NCBI GenBank assembly: GCA_016706565.1 | Contig: JADJJI010000006.1 | Location: 158,775 to 222,774 of the forward strand | Direction of reading: 5' to 3' | Source of the DNA: Piscinibacter sp. | GTDB taxonomy: Bacteria; Pseudomonadota; Gammaproteobacteria; Burkholderiales; Burkholderiaceae_C | Length of the DNA stretch: 64,000 nucleotides | Shown: piece after piece, positions 47,150 to 56,249 of the stretch | Numbering within the stretch: position 1 is the first letter of the stretch | Layout of the letters: each line of letters starts with the position of its first letter | Notes under the pieces: model-generated | Told to the model about the DNA's origin: nothing | Seen by the model: the letters and a program-made list of their open reading frames with translations, nothing else | The model's database searches: none | Program-made: the position numbers and the translations under genes

Positions 47150-48280
47150 TCAGGCGTAAGGCTGGAACTGGTTGTTGTCTCGGCTGAGCAGTTGCATCAG
47201 CTTGGGATGGATGAAGAGCTTCTCTTTGCCGAACGGCATTTCGCGCAGCACGCCCAAGTCAGCCAGGTCATGCAGATAGCGTGAGGCCGCCTGGCGCTGG
47301 GCGATGCCCTTGTCCACCAGGTTGCCGATGCGGCAATACGGCTGCTCGAAGATCACGTCCACCAGTTCGCGCGTGTAGATCTTGGGCAGCCGCTCGCGCA
47401 CGTGCTCGGTGGTGTGCTCGGCCAGTTTGCGGATGGCGGCGATCTTGCCGGTGGTCCACTTGGAGGTTTCGGCCACGGCCTGCAGCATGAACTGCAGCCA
47501 GGGCTCCCACGCCTGGTCTCGCGTCACGCCCAGCAGCAGGCCGTAGTAGTCGGCCTTGTGCGCAATGACGTGGCGGCTGAGGTACAGGATGGGCAGGTTC
47601 AGCAGCTCTTCCTGAATCAGGTAGAGGATGTTGATGACGCGGCCGGTGCGCCCGTTGCCATCGGTGAAGGGGTGGATGGCCTCGAACTGGTAGTGGCCCA
47701 CGGCCATGCGGATCAGCGGGTCCAGCTCGGTCTGGTTGTGCAGAAAGCGCTCCCAGTTGGCCAGCATGTCGCGCAGGCGCGCTTCGCCTTCGGGCGGGGT
47801 GTAGATCACCTCACCGGTGCGGTCATTGATGAGCTGCGTGCCCGGCGTGCGCCGGATGTCCATGTCCACGCCCTTCAGGGTGCGGCAGACATCCACGGCG
47901 GTGGCGGTGCACAGCGGCCGGTCTTTCAGTGACTGGTAGCCGCGGTGCAAGGCGGTGCGGTAGCGCAGCGCTTCCTTGGTGGCCGGGTCAGCGTTGTCTT
48001 GGCCCTGCGCGGGGCTTTGGGCGTATTGGAAGAGCTGGTCGGTGGTGGTGACGATGTTCTCGATCTCCGAGCTGTCCTTGGCTTCCAGCAGCGGGATGGT
48101 GTTGATGAGCATCGCCTGGTTGGGGATGAGCTCGGCGGCCTGCTTCAGCTCGGCCAGGGCGGCACGGGCCTCGATGCAGGCCTTGAGCACGGCACGGCTT
48201 TCCAGCTCGCGCGCGGGGGGCAGCGCGGGCAGCTGGTTGTGCGGCAGCTCAGGGCGCCACGGGGAATCGAGGTCCATCAT
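47150..48280 (-). CDS. Fic-domain protein with C-terminal winged helix
   Basis: A 376-residue Fic protein. The catalytic motif [13 protein letters not shown] (about residues 200-212) is complete, so AMP transfer to a target Tyr, Thr or Ser is possible. An N-terminal inhibitory helix motif SSEIEN (about residues 70-75, pattern S/T-x3-E-G/N) should block ATP binding until relieved, making it self-inhibited. Residues about 300-376 look like a winged helix ([26 protein letters not shown]), a possible DNA-binding part. It lies between the SNF2 and Mod genes and has its own upstream operator-rich region, so it may regulate the module or act as a toxin. Confidence 0.85.
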   Translation of the reverse strand: MMDLDSPWRPELPHNQLPALPPARELESRAVLKACIEARAALAELKQAAELIPNQAMLINTIPLLEAKDSSEIENIVTTTDQLFQYAQSPAQGQDNADPATKEALRYRTALHRGYQSLKDRPLCTATAVDVCRTLKGVDMDIRRTPGTQLINDRTGEVIYTPPEGEARLRDMLANWERFLHNQTELDPLIRMAVGHYQFEAIHPFTDGNGRTGRVINILYLIQEELLNLPILYLSRHVIAHKADYYGLLLGVTRDQAWEPWLQFMLQAVAETSKWTTGKIAAIRKLAEHTTEHVRERLPKIYTRELVDVIFEQPYCRIGNLVDKGIAQRQAASRYLHDLADLGVLREMPFGKEKLFIHPKLMQLLSRDNNQFQPYA

Positions 48281-48295
48281 GATGCAAAACTGCTA

Positions 48296-48432
48296 TTTTG
48301 GCGACACATCGGCAGCTTATGTCGCTGCGGGCGACACGTCAACCTGACATGTCGATGTTTTTTCAGTTCATCGACATGACACCGGCCACATGTTCGCTGC
48401 AACAACACGTGACGGCCATCATGTCGCCAAAA
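48296..48432. promoter_or_regulatory. Cluster of six GCGACA/ATGTCG half-sites upstream of fic
   Basis: This part of the 168-bp gap between the SNF2 stop and the fic start contains three inverted pairs. TTTTGGCGACA (48296-48306) is the exact reverse complement of 48422-48432. TGTCGC (48320-48325) faces GCGACA (48331-48336). CATGTCGATG (48348-48357) faces CATCGACATG (48369-48378) and can also form a 10-pair stem. Such repeated half-sites suggest a multi-dimer operator. The Fic winged helix is the nearest candidate binder. Confidence 0.65.
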
Positions 48433-48448
48433 TTGCACTTCTAGAACA

Positions 48449-51331
48449 CTAGACGACGCTCCAGCGAAGCACGAACAGGCTCTGGTTGCGGCTGGCCCGG
48501 TGGAGCCGCTTCTGAAGTGCGGCGATGAGCGCATCACGCCGGGCTTCGATCTCGTCTTCCACGGCGAAGATGTCTTGCCGCTGGCGGCGCTGCTCGGCCT
48601 CGGTCTTGCGGATGTCCTGCTGCAGGCGTTGTGCGTCTTCCATGCTCAGCGCCATGCGCGCCTGGCGCTTCAGGCCCTTGAGCTTGAGCTTGGTGTCCTT
48701 CAGGGCCTGCTCGGCCGATGCGATGCGGTCCTCGGCCCAGGCTTCGAGCTTGTCGCGCTCTTGTTGGAAGAACCGGTCATTCAGCTCCAGCGCACGGCTG
48801 AGCGTGGCCTCTAGCTGACGCTGCACGTTGCCTTGCAGCGCCATCGGCGGGCTGGCTTGCAGATCGGCCGCGGTGGCCGAGAGGTAGAAGAGCTTCTCGC
48901 AGCTTTCCTGGTCGATCACTTCGCCTGCGTCGGTGATGCAGGTGAAGACGAGATGCTCCTCTTGCTGAAAGCTGTCCAGCTCCAGCAGGCTGAGTTGCAT
49001 CCACCCGGCCTGCCCAACCAGGCGCTCCACCATGCTGATGCGGGGCTTGTGGCTGCCGTAGTGGAAGGTCAGGCTTTGCGCTGGCGCTTGCAGGTTCCGG
49101 CCTGTCTCCAACACGTACTGGCCCAGTGGGTGCGTCAGCCGGTAGATGCGAGCATGCTCTGGTGGAGTTTCGCCCTTGCGGATGAGCTGGTAGGCGCCCA
49201 TCGGCGCCTGCAACACCGGCGGCGCCTGCAGGTCGAAGGCCAGCTTGGCGGAATCGAAACGCGCCTGGCCGGCCAGCACGTATCGCGTCAGCCACCAGAA
49301 GAAGCGTGTGATGCGGTCCAGCTGGCTTTCTGCGCGTTCCTTCTGGCTGCGCAGCAGGTCGTGGATGTCGGCGTCGAAGTGCTCGAGGAGCAGCTTCTCG
49401 GTCTCTTGCATTCGGGCCTGAATGTCGGTGTCCAGTTCGGTGCGCAGCTGCGTGAAGGCGGCGTCGATGTCGGCCGGTGTGCGGCAACGGTCATAGATCT
49501 CGGCGATACGCTTTTCAAAGTCGATGCCGCTTTCGATCTGCCCCAAGACTTGGTCAGAGGCCCCGAACACGCCGTCGAACAGGTGGAACTTGTCTTGCAG
49601 CAGCTCCAGCACACGCTGGTCGGCTGCGTTGCGCTGGTTCAGGAAGTTGATGACCACCACGTCAAAGCGCTGGCCGTAACGGTGGCAGCGGCCGATGCGT
49701 TGCTCCACGCGCTGCGGGTTCCAGGGCAGGTCGTAGTTGACGACGAGCGAGCAGAACTGCAGGTTGACGCCCTCGGCCGCGGCCTCGGTGGCGATGAGGA
49801 TCTCTGACTCAAGGCGGAAGTGGTCGATCAACGCGGTGCGCCGGTCGATGGCTGGCGAGCCCGTGACGCGATCGGTGCCGGTGTTCTTGGCCAGCCAGCG
49901 TTGATAGATGCCGGTCGACGCCGGGCCCTGGTTGCCACCGCTGAACATGGTGACCTTGCCTGCGTACCCGTGGGCTTCAAGGTAACGCGCCAGGTAGTCT
50001 TGTGTGCGGCGCGACTCCGTGAAGATGACGGCCTTGCGGGCTGCGCCCATGGCCCCCATGCGCTCAAAGCCCTGGTGCAACGCCGACAACAGCGCATGGG
50101 ACTTCTGGTCTTCGCGGATGTTGCGTGCCAGGCGCAGGTACTCGTCCAGCTCGGCCAGTTCCTCGCGCACCAGGGCGTAGTCCACTGGCGGTGTGCCGTC
50201 GGCGGCCGGGGTGGCGGGCTCAGCGTCCTCCAGCAGGTCTTCATCGAGGTCTTCGTCTTCGATGAGCTGCTGGATCCACTCTTCGTCGATAGTCTGCTTG
50301 TCGAGCAGGCGCTGCAGGCGGGTGCGGATGGCTTGCAGCGTGGCAACCACTGCCTCGGTGGACGACGCCAGCAGCTTGCGCAGGATGAGCCCGACGAGGT
50401 GCTTCTGCCGGCTGGGAAAGCCGTAGCTGAAGTCGCGCTGCAAGTAGGCCGAGATCAATTCATAGAACTGAACTTCTTCTTCGGCCGGGGAGAACGGCGT
50501 GGTGAGCGCGTGGCGCTGGGTGTACGGCACGTACTCCAGCACGTCGCGCCGCAAGGTGCGCTTGATGAACGGCTGCAATCTCCGGCGCAGTGATTGGATG
50601 TCTCCATCGATGCTGCCGTACTGCGAGCGGAAGCTGCGCTCGTCGCCAAAGATCTCTTCGTCGATGATCGATGTCAGGCCATACAGCTCCATCAAGGAGT
50701 TCTGCAAAGGCGTGGCTGTCAACAGCAGCTTCTTGCGCCCGGCCAGGGCGCGCTTCAGCGCTTGCCCGGTTTCATGACTCTTGCGGTGGGCGTTGCGCAG
50801 CTTATGGGCTTCGTCGATGACCACCAGATCCCAGGGCACGGCGCCCAGCTGGGCCTCCATGCGGGCTGCGAAGTGGATGGACATGATGCTGATGACATCG
50901 CGGTTCAGCGGGTCGTAGGTACCGCCTTCGCGCAGCAGGTGCCAGGTGCGCGCGTCCAGTACCTCGGCCGGCAGGTTGAACTTGTCGGCCAGTTCTTGCG
51001 CCCACTGTTTGCGCAAGGAGGCGGGGCAAATCACCAGCAGGCGGCGACGGCGCTCGGCCCAGAGCTGGCACAGCACAAGGGCGGCTTCGATGGTCTTGCC
51101 CAGGCCCACCTCATCGGCGAGCACCACGCCCTTGCTGAGCGGGTTGTTGAGGGCGAAGAGCGCGGCATCGATCTGATGTGGGTTCAGGTCAACACTGGCA
51201 TCGAACAGCGACTGGGCGAGGCGGTCTTCTTCCGATGCCGCACGACGGCGTGTGAGCTCCCACGCAAAGTACTTTGCATGGTGTGCCGTGGTGCCCGCTG
51301 CTTGGACATCGCTTTCGACTACGCCTGACAT
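48449..51331 (-). CDS. SNF2-family DEAD/DEAH-box helicase
   Basis: A 960-residue SNF2-type ATPase. Walker A ADEVGLGKTIEA lies near residue 73, the DEAH box in VVIDEAHKLRN near 171, and the helicase C domain (LNQRNAADQRV, with QRIGRCHRYGQ) around residues 540-560. A long helical C-terminus with coiled-coil character (residues about 860-960) follows. Similar helicases accompany DISARM (DrmD) and other methylase-linked defence loci. The start is ATG 51331 with GGAGGAG just upstream; longer in-frame extensions have no homology. It is the first gene of the four-gene module, divergent from an unknown gene at 51,506. Confidence 0.82.
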   Translation of the reverse strand: MSGVVESDVQAAGTTAHHAKYFAWELTRRRAASEEDRLAQSLFDASVDLNPHQIDAALFALNNPLSKGVVLADEVGLGKTIEAALVLCQLWAERRRRLLVICPASLRKQWAQELADKFNLPAEVLDARTWHLLREGGTYDPLNRDVISIMSIHFAARMEAQLGAVPWDLVVIDEAHKLRNAHRKSHETGQALKRALAGRKKLLLTATPLQNSLMELYGLTSIIDEEIFGDERSFRSQYGSIDGDIQSLRRRLQPFIKRTLRRDVLEYVPYTQRHALTTPFSPAEEEVQFYELISAYLQRDFSYGFPSRQKHLVGLILRKLLASSTEAVVATLQAIRTRLQRLLDKQTIDEEWIQQLIEDEDLDEDLLEDAEPATPAADGTPPVDYALVREELAELDEYLRLARNIREDQKSHALLSALHQGFERMGAMGAARKAVIFTESRRTQDYLARYLEAHGYAGKVTMFSGGNQGPASTGIYQRWLAKNTGTDRVTGSPAIDRRTALIDHFRLESEILIATEAAAEGVNLQFCSLVVNYDLPWNPQRVEQRIGRCHRYGQRFDVVVINFLNQRNAADQRVLELLQDKFHLFDGVFGASDQVLGQIESGIDFEKRIAEIYDRCRTPADIDAAFTQLRTELDTDIQARMQETEKLLLEHFDADIHDLLRSQKERAESQLDRITRFFWWLTRYVLAGQARFDSAKLAFDLQAPPVLQAPMGAYQLIRKGETPPEHARIYRLTHPLGQYVLETGRNLQAPAQSLTFHYGSHKPRISMVERLVGQAGWMQLSLLELDSFQQEEHLVFTCITDAGEVIDQESCEKLFYLSATAADLQASPPMALQGNVQRQLEATLSRALELNDRFFQQERDKLEAWAEDRIASAEQALKDTKLKLKGLKRQARMALSMEDAQRLQQDIRKTEAEQRRQRQDIFAVEDEIEARRDALIAALQKRLHRASRNQSLFVLRWSVV

Positions 51332-51505
51332 TTCTCCTCCCTGCCTGCTTTTGACTTCAAGACCGCGGGGATGCCGACGGCCTTGTGCGACGCCGGCCGA
51401 TCCCACAAGCTCGATGGTTTGCTCGGTTTTCGCCGCGCCGCGATTGCAGGATCCATTGTGATTCCAGCCACTTCCGCTTTCGGAGGCCTGAGCGAAAATC
51501 ACCTG

Positions 51506-52009
51506 ATGACATCCGCCCCACGCCTTGACCTCCGCCCCGGCGTCAGCGAGCCCGTTGTGCTGATGATTTCGCGCCGTGAGGTGGAGGGTGCCGATTTGGC
51601 ATCGGTGTTGTCGCGCCTGAAGGTGTTTCTGGCCACCCGCGAGGACGCCTGGCGCTACCGCGGGCAGATGACGCTGGTGGTGGACGGCTACAACAACGAC
51701 CCGCGCGAGCTGGTCGACATCCCCGAGGTACGTGCCCTGCTTCGACGCCTGGAAGCCGAGTGGCCGTACTGGGCCTTCTTCTTCAACCAGGTGGACGACA
51801 GCATCAAGCTGCTGCTGTCCTGCGTGGCCGGCTGCAGGTTCCTCGGCAACGGTGCGGTGGAGATGGATGCCGATCTGGTGGCCGGCGCAATGGCGCGCGC
51901 CTTCAGCGGCATGAATGTGGTGTTCGATCGGTTCGACTTCCCTGAGGACGAACTGGAGCTGATGAGCCGGGGCTTCGTCGAGGTGCTGCAGCAGGCCGGT
52001 ATGGGTTGA
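51506..52009 (+). CDS. Hypothetical protein (167 aa)
   Basis: A soluble alpha/beta protein of unknown family, without signal peptide or membrane spans. Recognisable stretches are VVLMISRREVEGADLASVLSRLKVFLATREDAW and LTLVVDGYNND-like text near residue 55, then EWPYWAFFFNQVDDSIKLLLSCVAG, quoted here only as landmarks by their first and last residues. High G+C and regular codon use support a real gene. It is divergent from the SNF2 gene (174 bases). Function is unknown; it may belong with the next unknown genes. Confidence 0.55.
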   Translation: MTSAPRLDLRPGVSEPVVLMISRREVEGADLASVLSRLKVFLATREDAWRYRGQMTLVVDGYNNDPRELVDIPEVRALLRRLEAEWPYWAFFFNQVDDSIKLLLSCVAGCRFLGNGAVEMDADLVAGAMARAFSGMNVVFDRFDFPEDELELMSRGFVEVLQQAGMG

Positions 52010-52027
52010 GCGTGCCCTGCGGCCGGG

Positions 52028-52279
52028 TCACCGGGGACGAAGGATCACGGTGTTCGAGCCGACCAGCCGATACCGGTGGCCGCCTTCCACCAGGACGCGG
52101 CCAAGTCGGCGCGCCTTTCGCAGACCACCCGCAGCCTCCGCGCGGGTCACTGGCGCCGGGAGAGCCGCCCAGCCGTTGAAGGCATCCCAGTCGTCGGGAT
52201 GAGACTGCTCGAACTCCAGCTTGCTGGCGTGGACGCGTTCCATGGCTGCCTTGGGGTCGGATCGATGGGTGCTCGCCAT
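52028..52279 (-). CDS. Hypothetical protein (83 aa)
   Basis: A small basic protein starting MASTHRSDPKAAMERVHAS and ending VLVEGGHRYRLVGSNTVILRP, with a helical first half and a strand-rich second half. It is convergent with the 167-residue gene (18 bases) and divergent from the 252-residue gene. A longer reading from 52,444 would overlap that divergent gene and is not preferred. No family is recognised. Confidence 0.45.
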   Translation of the reverse strand: MASTHRSDPKAAMERVHASKLEFEQSHPDDWDAFNGWAALPAPVTRAEAAGGLRKARRLGRVLVEGGHRYRLVGSNTVILRPR

Positions 52280-52337
52280 TCTGCGCGGGGTCTTGTGCGG
52301 TGCAAGGCACCATCGACTCGGAACGGATAATCGATCC

Positions 52338-53096
52338 ATGAAAAACCTCCGCTCACAAACCCTGGGCATGCTGCAACGCATCGAGGCCTTGAGCGGCCGC
52401 CCTGTCGAGTTCAAACCCGACAGTTCTCTGACCCTGCGTGCCACGCTGCAGTTGGCCAGAAACGGTGCACCGTCGCACGTGCTGCGCTACCGGCCGACCA
52501 ACGAGCCGCTGGACTACTGGGTGGCCTACCAGGCTGGCTACCTCCTGCGCCTGCTGGAACTGCCACCTGCCGAGCGCTTCGACTTTGCCGGCACGGGCAC
52601 GGCGCCAAGCCAGGTGGAGGAGTTGCTCTCCACCGGACAGCCGCAGGCCGATGGCGATCGGTCGACCCTGGAACAGTTCGCCGAGATGACGGCGCACTGG
52701 GCCCTGCTGAACCTGCGCTCCTATGCCATCGGCATGCGTATCGACCAGTGGCTGGCGGGCGATCACCCCGAGCTGCGCTCGCTCCAGGCCGCGGGCATCC
52801 GATCGATGCAGCAGGAGAACCTGCTGTTGCTGTCCAAGCACATGGGCGGGATGTCGATCCCGGTGCCCTTGCTGGGCCCGGTGGCGGCCTACGCGCTGTT
52901 TGCCGACCGCCTGCTGGGCCAGACGAGCTATGCGATACCGTACCAGGCTGCCGGCGTCCTGGAACTGGGTGCCGAGTTGCTGGCCATCCTCGACAAACTG
53001 CCGGCGGACGCTGCCCACGACCGTGAATTGGTGGACGCCTGGGCGGCCGCCATCGGCATGGCGGGCTGGTACGCCTGGATCCCCTACAAGCCCTGA
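52338..53096 (+). CDS. Hypothetical protein (252 aa)
   Basis: A mostly helical soluble protein with no recognised family. Landmarks: a start of MKNLRSQTLGMLQRIEALSG type, WVAYQAGYLLRLLELPP near residue 60, and a C-terminal GWYAWIPYKP. No metal-binding HExxH or other catalytic motif is seen. The start at ATG 52338 is preferred over in-frame upstream codons because it opens the conserved-looking protein. It is followed after five bases by the TPR gene and probably forms an operon with it. Confidence 0.55.
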   Translation: MKNLRSQTLGMLQRIEALSGRPVEFKPDSSLTLRATLQLARNGAPSHVLRYRPTNEPLDYWVAYQAGYLLRLLELPPAERFDFAGTGTAPSQVEELLSTGQPQADGDRSTLEQFAEMTAHWALLNLRSYAIGMRIDQWLAGDHPELRSLQAAGIRSMQQENLLLLSKHMGGMSIPVPLLGPVAAYALFADRLLGQTSYAIPYQAAGVLELGAELLAILDKLPADAAHDRELVDAWAAAIGMAGWYAWIPYKP

Positions 53097-53101
53097 GCCC
53101 C

Positions 53102-54178
53102 ATGGCGACCGAATTCACGATACCGCTGCACCGCTTCGATACCAACCTGCTTCCCGCCGGTGCGCGACAGGTGGGTACCGACGCTTTTAGGACCGCCGTC
53201 ATGCTGCACTTCGCCGCCGAGTACGCGGCGCAGGGCCAGACGGCGATGGTGACGGTGGACGACCAGGAGATCACCGTCATGGCGTTCGCGGCCGAGGCGT
53301 CGGCGCTGGACTTCGTCATGCCGATGCTGAAGGGCGGCAGGATCGCCGAGGCCGTCCCCTACCTGGAGAGCCTGACCAAGTCGGCGCCGGCCAATGCCGA
53401 GGTGCTCTACAACCTGGGCATCGCGTACAGCGAACTGGGCCAGTTCGACGAGGCCATCATCCGGCTCAAGCGCGCAGTGCAGTTGGACCCGGGCCATGCC
53501 CATGCGTGGGTCGGCATCGGCACGGCCTATCACCGCATGCGCAAGCCGGATCAGGCGCTCGAAGCGTTCGAGAAGGCTGTCGCGGCCAACCCCGACGACG
53601 GCTACACGCGCCGCAACCTGGGCGGCATCCTGATCGGCCTCAAGCGCGTCGACGAGGCGGTGACGCATCTGCGCCGCGCCCTGGACCTGCTGCCTGACGA
53701 TCCGCAGGCGATCTTCGGCCTGGCCACTGCCTTGGAACAGCTGGGCACGCGCGAGGCCGACGAGGAAGCAGACGGCCTGTACCTGCGCTTCATCGAGGAG
53801 CACCCGAACTCGCCGATGGCCGAGCAGGCCGAGAAGGCACGCACGGCCTTTGCGCACAGGCGCCTGAGGGCCAGTTCTGTGGGCGGCTTCCGGCCAGACG
53901 TGATGATGTACATCTCGGAGGCGCTGCAGACCTTCAGGCCGCTGGCGCCGCAGCAGTGCCGGGCCATTGCGCTGGAGATCGCGGTGCTGGGGCGCAGCGG
54001 CCTCGACATCAACGACCCCGCCGACAAGTACACGCTGAAGTCACTCCCGGGCAAGTTCTCTGGGCTGCACCTGCTGGCCATCATGTACACCGCGTTCCGC
54101 CAGATCAATCCGACGATGGAGACGGGCGCCGACTTTGGCGTGGAGTACCAGGCGGCGCTCGATCTACAGAAGTCATAG
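53102..54178 (+). CDS. Tetratricopeptide-repeat protein (358 aa)
   Basis: A protein with a unique first 70 residues and then several TPR units (NAEVLYNLGIAYSELGQFDEAI, HAWVGIGTAYHRMRKPDQALEAFEKA, GYTRRNLGGILIGLKRVDEAV, QAIFGLATALEQLG), each 34 residues, at about residues 75-240. The C-terminal 130 residues are of unknown fold. TPRs bind protein partners, so it is probably an adaptor, likely for the 252-residue protein encoded just upstream. There is no signal peptide. Confidence 0.8.
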   Translation: MATEFTIPLHRFDTNLLPAGARQVGTDAFRTAVMLHFAAEYAAQGQTAMVTVDDQEITVMAFAAEASALDFVMPMLKGGRIAEAVPYLESLTKSAPANAEVLYNLGIAYSELGQFDEAIIRLKRAVQLDPGHAHAWVGIGTAYHRMRKPDQALEAFEKAVAANPDDGYTRRNLGGILIGLKRVDEAVTHLRRALDLLPDDPQAIFGLATALEQLGTREADEEADGLYLRFIEEHPNSPMAEQAEKARTAFAHRRLRASSVGGFRPDVMMYISEALQTFRPLAPQQCRAIALEIAVLGRSGLDINDPADKYTLKSLPGKFSGLHLLAIMYTAFRQINPTMETGADFGVEYQAALDLQKS

Positions 54179-54341
54179 ACCCGGCAAAGGCATCTGGCCG
54201 CGAGTCGGACCAGGTTCACCCGAGCCCACTCCGGCCCCTTCACATGGTCTTGGCTACTTCAACCGGGTGACTGTCAGCCCAGCGCACCGGCCGACCGGCA
54301 TCTGACACGCTTATGGGGCGGCAGCACGCAGCCCGACGAGA

Positions 54342-55112
54342 TCAGCTGATGGCTTCTGCTGCGGCTTGCTCGGGCGTCGTTTGGCCTTGCGCGGCCGGTT
54401 CAAGGTCGGTCGGAGGCATTGACGGCTGTGCGCTCTCGCCCACCACATCGTCTTCGGCAGTTGCAGGCCTTGCGGTGCCTGTCTTGGCCCTCTTGACCCC
54501 TGCTTCGTCCTTCTTGCTGTCTTCCTCGTTCATCCGCCTCCGGCAACCCATGGCGAAGTTGCGCATCATCGAGGACATCGCGAGGACGATCCGCTTGAAC
54601 CTCGAGCGCTGCTGCTCGACCTGCTTCTCGGTGATCACCTCCTCGATCTCGAGGGTCTGCAGCAGGGGCATCAACTGGTCCAGCTTGTGGATGAGCTCGA
54701 AGTAGCGACGTCCGAGGGCCGACGTGATGCCCACCTCGACCTCCAGCGCAACGGTGTCGTAGGTCGCCACCGTCTCGATGCTGTGGTTCTTGAAGAGGAG
54801 TTCCGCGCCATCGATGGCCTGGTTGAGTTCCTTGGTGCCTTCGTCCATCTTGTTGCGAGCGGCCTGCTCGATCTGCTCGACGTACTCGTGTGGCAGCTTG
54901 GTCCGACCCAGCGCCGACACGAAGTACAGGCTTGCCTGGAAGCTGTAGAAGCAGCGGGCAAAGATGCGCTTGCCCTCGGCGCTGGCGAGGCGCGTCTTGC
55001 GCTTCAACGATGCTGCCTCGACACGCCGGAAGTCCGCCCGGTACTCGTCCTTGGACAGGATTCGACGGTTCGCTTCGCCCGTGTCCAGCAACGCCAGTTT
55101 GTTCTCGCTCAT
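54342..55112 (-). CDS. ICE-associated DUF1845-type protein
   Basis: A 256-residue protein that resembles the DUF1845/PFL_4669-type proteins of integrative conjugative elements (segments RILSKDEYRADFRRVEAASLKRK and IARCFYSFQASLYFVSALGR-like text, then DQLMPLLQTLEIEEVI). Its C-terminus is acidic and low-complexity. Function in conjugative elements is uncertain; some related proteins are called transcription regulators. Start at ATG 55112; an ATG at 55163 would add 17 basic residues. It is divergent from the leader region at 55.3 kb. Confidence 0.68.
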   Translation of the reverse strand: MSENKLALLDTGEANRRILSKDEYRADFRRVEAASLKRKTRLASAEGKRIFARCFYSFQASLYFVSALGRTKLPHEYVEQIEQAARNKMDEGTKELNQAIDGAELLFKNHSIETVATYDTVALEVEVGITSALGRRYFELIHKLDQLMPLLQTLEIEEVITEKQVEQQRSRFKRIVLAMSSMMRNFAMGCRRRMNEEDSKKDEAGVKRAKTGTARPATAEDDVVGESAQPSMPPTDLEPAAQGQTTPEQAAAEAIS

Positions 55113-55254
55113 GCCGGGTCTCCGTGCAGGTCTGGGTGGTGACGCGAGCTTGATGATCTTCATCGTTCACACCACGCGCCAGCAGAAATCCCGCCAATTC
55201 AGGCCCGGAAACCGGGGGACGACGAGCCGACCGACGACCCGTCGCGATTTCGGG

Positions 55255-55283
55255 TTGACAAGCGATCGCCGCGGATTTACTGT
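55255..55283 (+). promoter_or_regulatory. Candidate sigma-70 promoter for the first ICE leader
   Basis: TTGACA (55255-55260), a 17-base spacer, and TACTGT (55278-55283). The -35 box is perfect and the -10 box moderate. It would start a transcript with an untranslated leader of about 300 bases before the ATG at 55,597. That leader contains structured element copy 1. Confidence 0.55.
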
Positions 55284-55427
55284 TTTGCACGTGCGGTAGC
55301 TGGCCCTGCACTCAAACCCGGCAAGCCCTATACGAGGCGCAGTGCTCACTGCGCCGCCCTGCGGGGCTCATCCTTCCAGACCGTTTCATCGCGATCGACC
55401 TTTCGAGGCGTGACCACGTCCTGGTGC

Positions 55428-55565
55428 GCGCCGAAAGGTATCCCTGATCGGTAGCTGGTACACCGATCCAGCGGCTCCCGCCGCCTTCAAGCCAGCCCAG
55501 GCAGCCGGTTCACGACCGGCACATCACATCACCCCGCGGGGCAACGCGCCCCCGCATGGGCTGCG
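55428..55565 (+). ncRNA. Structured leader RNA, copy 1
   Basis: A hairpin GATCGGT (55446-55452) / ACCGATC (55462-55468) encloses a loop starting AGCT. A second hairpin GCGGC-TCCC-GCCGC follows (55471-55484), then a CAGCC-type tail. At 55531-55565 comes a GC-rich element starting ACCCCGCGGGG that recurs in copy 3. Copies 2 (59.1 kb) and 3 (63.2 kb) keep GGTAGCT and ACC while the outer pairs change on both sides. It lies in the 5' leader of the gene at 55,597. The radC RNA motif of conjugative elements is a possible match. Confidence 0.6.
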
Positions 55566-55596
55566 CATTGCCTTCGCTTCCTCACAGGAGGCAGCC

Positions 55597-56249
55597 ATGC
55601 TCGCTTCGAGTGTGTCTCACACCCATTCCGCGTGCGATCCGCTGTTGCAGGCGTTCTTCGCGCAACCCCAGATCCCCGGACCTGACGACAACCATGCCAC
55701 GGTCCAGTTCCAGGACCTTCCGCTGAAGGCGCAACGTGCCATCAGCGCGTATCTCGACGATGCGGGCAGCGAAGGCCCCGCTGACGACCGGCCCGAGTGG
55801 ACCGAAGAAGACGTCGTGCACCTGCACTGGCGCCTCCTGCTCGAACTGCGCAGACTCCCCGACCCGGAGACCCCGCTCGAGGAGAAGCTCGACACATTGG
55901 CCTGGGCCCTCACGGACTCGGCCCTGGACGGGCGCCCTTCTCGTTCGCGAGTTGCCTGCGTGTCGTCGGGACCAGTCCGATGTCACCCACACCGTACTTC
56001 GGCCTGGTCCAGGTCGACGACATTCGGGACTGGCTTCGCACCAACGCCCGGAAGTGGATCAACGCCACGATCGCGCGGTATCCCGATTGGGTGCAGACCC
56101 TGATCCGTGAGCAACCCGACTGGGTCGCCAGGCAGCTCGCCAGGAACCCTCAATGGGTCAACGAGCAGATCAAGGCGCGTAAGGAGACGCCGCAGACCGA
56201 CATGTTCGGCAACCGCGACGCCGAGCCGTCGGCCATGGACGCGTCATGA
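55597..56249 (+). pseudogene. Conserved ICE protein of unknown function, one frameshift
   Basis: The first frame (ATG 55597, ribosome site CAGGAGG) gives QDLPLKAQRAISAYLDD and LEEKLDTLAWALTDSALD. The second continues APFSFASCLRVVGTSPMSP and runs through a repeat-like stretch rich in Trp (RYPDWVQTL, EQPDWVARQL, NPQWVNEQI) to the stop at 56249. Restoring one G near 55,930 joins them into about 217 residues. The stop overlaps the next start (ATGA), which supports the joined reading. It has no known function. Confidence 0.6.

Noticed and set aside
48281-48448. CRISPR array, suggested by the repeated ATGTCG/CGACAT cores.
   Set aside because: Units are only 6-11 bases, in alternating orientation and unequally spaced, with no spacers; they look like operator half-sites.
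40415-51331. DISARM or BREX as the name for the helicase-methylase module.
   Set aside because: No DUF1998 protein, PLD nuclease, BrxC/PglZ or Lon-like protease is present; only the SNF2 helicase and methylase recall DISARM class 1.
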